A DNA stretch of 37,553 nt, taken from IMG/VR virus record IMGVR_UViG_3300005577_000380, positions 1 to 37,553 of that record. One strand, written 5' to 3'. The stretch's first letter is position 1, and the number at the start of each line of letters is the position of its first letter. The notes under the pieces were generated by a model. The model was given only the letters and a program-made list of their open reading frames with translations, ran no database searches and was not told where the DNA came from. A program made the position numbers and the translations under genes. Of the stretch, positions 36,611-37,553 are shown piece after piece. Source of the DNA: a virus.

Positions 36611-36972
36611 GCGATACGGAGCCGTGTCCGTCGCCAGATTGCTCATGCTTCTACCATGCGCCTGAACTGCACGGGAACGGCGGATGCCACATGATAGGGT
36701 GTACGTGCCAATGGGATGGAGTACTACGGGCGACGGCTGTCGAGTCTACCGTTACGTTTGGCAGTGGGCTGAAGCAGACTTTCGGTAGCCTAAGTTTCGC
36801 TGGAGGCGATGCAGCCATCCAGAAACCGACGCGCGCCGACCTGCTGCTTTCCTGCCGCCAATGGTCCGATGCTGTGCGCGACGCTATCGTCGACTGCGAG
36901 GAGGATGGCCGCGTGCTGGCGAAGCTCGAGCGGCTGAATGCGGTGCTGGCTGAACTGAAGGAGATGGGCTGA
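36607..36972 (+). CDS. Hypothetical protein with N-terminal Cys/His cluster
   Basis: 121 residues, ATG 36607 (ATGA). The N-terminus has CPSPDCSCFYHAPELHGNGG followed by CHMIGCTCQW, with seven Cys/His ligands that could bind one or two metal ions. The C-terminal half is helical (RADLLLSCRQWSDAVRDAIV, then KLERLNAVLAELKE). It is coupled by TGATG to the MazG-like gene. Function unknown. Confidence 0.7.
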   Translation: MSDTEPCPSPDCSCFYHAPELHGNGGCHMIGCTCQWDGVLRATAVESTVTFGSGLKQTFGSLSFAGGDAAIQKPTRADLLLSCRQWSDAVRDAIVDCEEDGRVLAKLERLNAVLAELKEMG

Positions 36973-37322
36973 TGGGATATCCTAATCAAAACGATACGCT
37001 GAATGAGTTTCACCGCGCTAACGTGGCTCGCCAACACGAAGCGTTTGCGCCTCCGCACTCAATCACTGCTCTCGTGGTGTGCGTTCAGGAAGAGGTGGGC
37101 GAGCTCGCTGCTGCTGTGCTCGGGGTGACCGGTGAAAAGAAGCGCAAGGCGCACCTAACGAATGACGATGTGCTTGATGCTGTGGCCGACGCCATGACCT
37201 ATCTTTCGCTTGTTGCCGCCGCTGCCGGATGCGACGACCTTGAACGGCTGCTGGGAAAAACGTTCAATATGGTGAGCGATCGTGCCGGTTCAAAGATTAA
37301 GACGACACTGGGGAGCCGATGA
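36972..37322 (+). CDS. MazG-like nucleotide pyrophosphohydrolase
   Basis: 116 residues from ATG 36972 (TGATG). The MazG signature is visible as E40-E41-x2-E44 in VQEEVGELAAAVLG, followed after a loop (about 52-64) by DDVLDAVADAMTYLSL. D69 and D73 are in the positions of the second metal-binding motif; the usual Glu of the ExxD box is not present in its exact position. A further conserved-looking tail (FNMVSDRAGSKIKT) completes the domain. Such phage enzymes hydrolyse NTPs or may lower host alarmone levels. The length is normal for the small MazG-like family. Confidence 0.82.
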   Translation: MGYPNQNDTLNEFHRANVARQHEAFAPPHSITALVVCVQEEVGELAAAVLGVTGEKKRKAHLTNDDVLDAVADAMTYLSLVAAAAGCDDLERLLGKTFNMVSDRAGSKIKTTLGSR

Positions 37323-37501
37323 CCCCCCTCGAAGCCGACCTCTCCGCCTCAGTGGCATGGATCCACGAGAACAACAAGCGACGCCGTGCCGGTATCGCCA
37401 AACCGCTGCCGAAGCCGATTATCCTGGTGGCGTGGCAGTTACCGACATCGTATGAGCTTGCGTCTGTAGGCTCGCAACTTGATGCATTGGTGACGAGATG
37501 A
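37319..37501 (+). CDS. Hypothetical small protein
   Basis: 60 residues, ATG 37319 in an ATGA overlap, ending ATGA with the annealing protein gene. Helical start (TPLEADLSASVAWIHENNKR, then RRAGIAKPLPKPIILVAW). No motif recognised. It lies between the MazG-like gene and the annealing protein gene. Confidence 0.65.
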   Translation: MTPLEADLSASVAWIHENNKRRRAGIAKPLPKPIILVAWQLPTSYELASVGSQLDALVTR

Positions 37502-37553
37502 CCGCAGCGAACCTAGCAAAAGTACCCTCATCCCAATTAGCCTCTCCTCCCGA
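37498..37553 (+). CDS. Putative single-strand annealing protein, 5' part; continues at position 1
   Basis: ATG 37498 overlaps the preceding stop (ATGA). The frame MTAANLAKVPSSQLASPP runs off the right end of the window. Joining the last base to base 1 keeps the frame and gives ...SPPDPEASVVEMVLTGGDLS. This N-terminus is of the disordered type expected before the conserved block. The same six bases, TCCCGA, end and begin the window; if they are one copy, the frame is still kept (...SPPEASVVEM...). Confidence 0.6.
   Translation, partial: MTAANLAKVPSSQLASPP

Noticed and set aside
1-37553. CRISPR array, tRNA genes, insertion sequences, integrase
   Set aside because: No regularly spaced repeats with unique spacers, no recognisable tRNA cloverleaf, no transposase and no tyrosine or serine recombinase motif were seen on reading; a tRNA scan would settle the second point.

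Overview
The window looks like a complete genome, about 37.5 kb, of a tailed bacteriophage with a podovirus-type virion. The evidence is a large terminase, portal, scaffold, major capsid protein, a head-to-tail adaptor, a nozzle-sized protein and three large ejection-type proteins in one collinear block, with no tape-measure or sheath gene. The two ends of the window join in frame inside one gene, a putative single-strand annealing protein. The sequence is therefore probably a circular map opened at an arbitrary point. The DNA is GC-rich and a lipoprotein-type signal sequence is present, which suggests a Gram-negative, GC-rich host. The host cannot be named from the sequence.

Layout: read as a circle, there are two divergent transcription units. 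The rightward arm starts near 36020 and runs through the window ends to about 4995. It carries a ribbon-helix-helix (RHH) regulator, Cys-rich small proteins, a MazG-like pyrophosphohydrolase, the annealing protein and about a dozen small proteins, including one DUF551 protein. The leftward arm runs from about 35935 down to 4961. It starts with an early/replication block (ERCC4 nuclease, zinc-ribbon protein, SLOG/YAcAr protein, RHH protein and RepA-like AAA helicase). A control block follows (HxlR-type regulator, further RHH/HTH proteins, several palindromic operator candidates). Then come packaging (terL), portal, scaffold, capsid, adaptor, nozzle, ejection proteins, an SGNH-hydrolase tail protein and a lysis cassette (holin candidates and a T4-type lysozyme). 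The arms converge with a short overlap at 4961-4995. Almost every gene pair overlaps by ATGA/GTGA/TGATG, so translational coupling is the rule.

Replication: I see no DNA polymerase, RNA polymerase, primase or integrase. Replication would rely on the phage RepA-like helicase and annealing protein plus host enzymes. A repeat-rich, non-coding stretch (31264-31420) directly downstream of the helicase gene is the best candidate for an origin or master control site. Four RHH-type proteins, one HTH protein and one HxlR-type protein, together with palindromes placed inside candidate promoters, suggest an elaborate transcription switch. Without an integrase, an episomal (phage-plasmid) state is a possibility worth testing, but it is not shown by the sequence. 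Several genes too short for routine ORF calling (28-59 codons) are annotated here.
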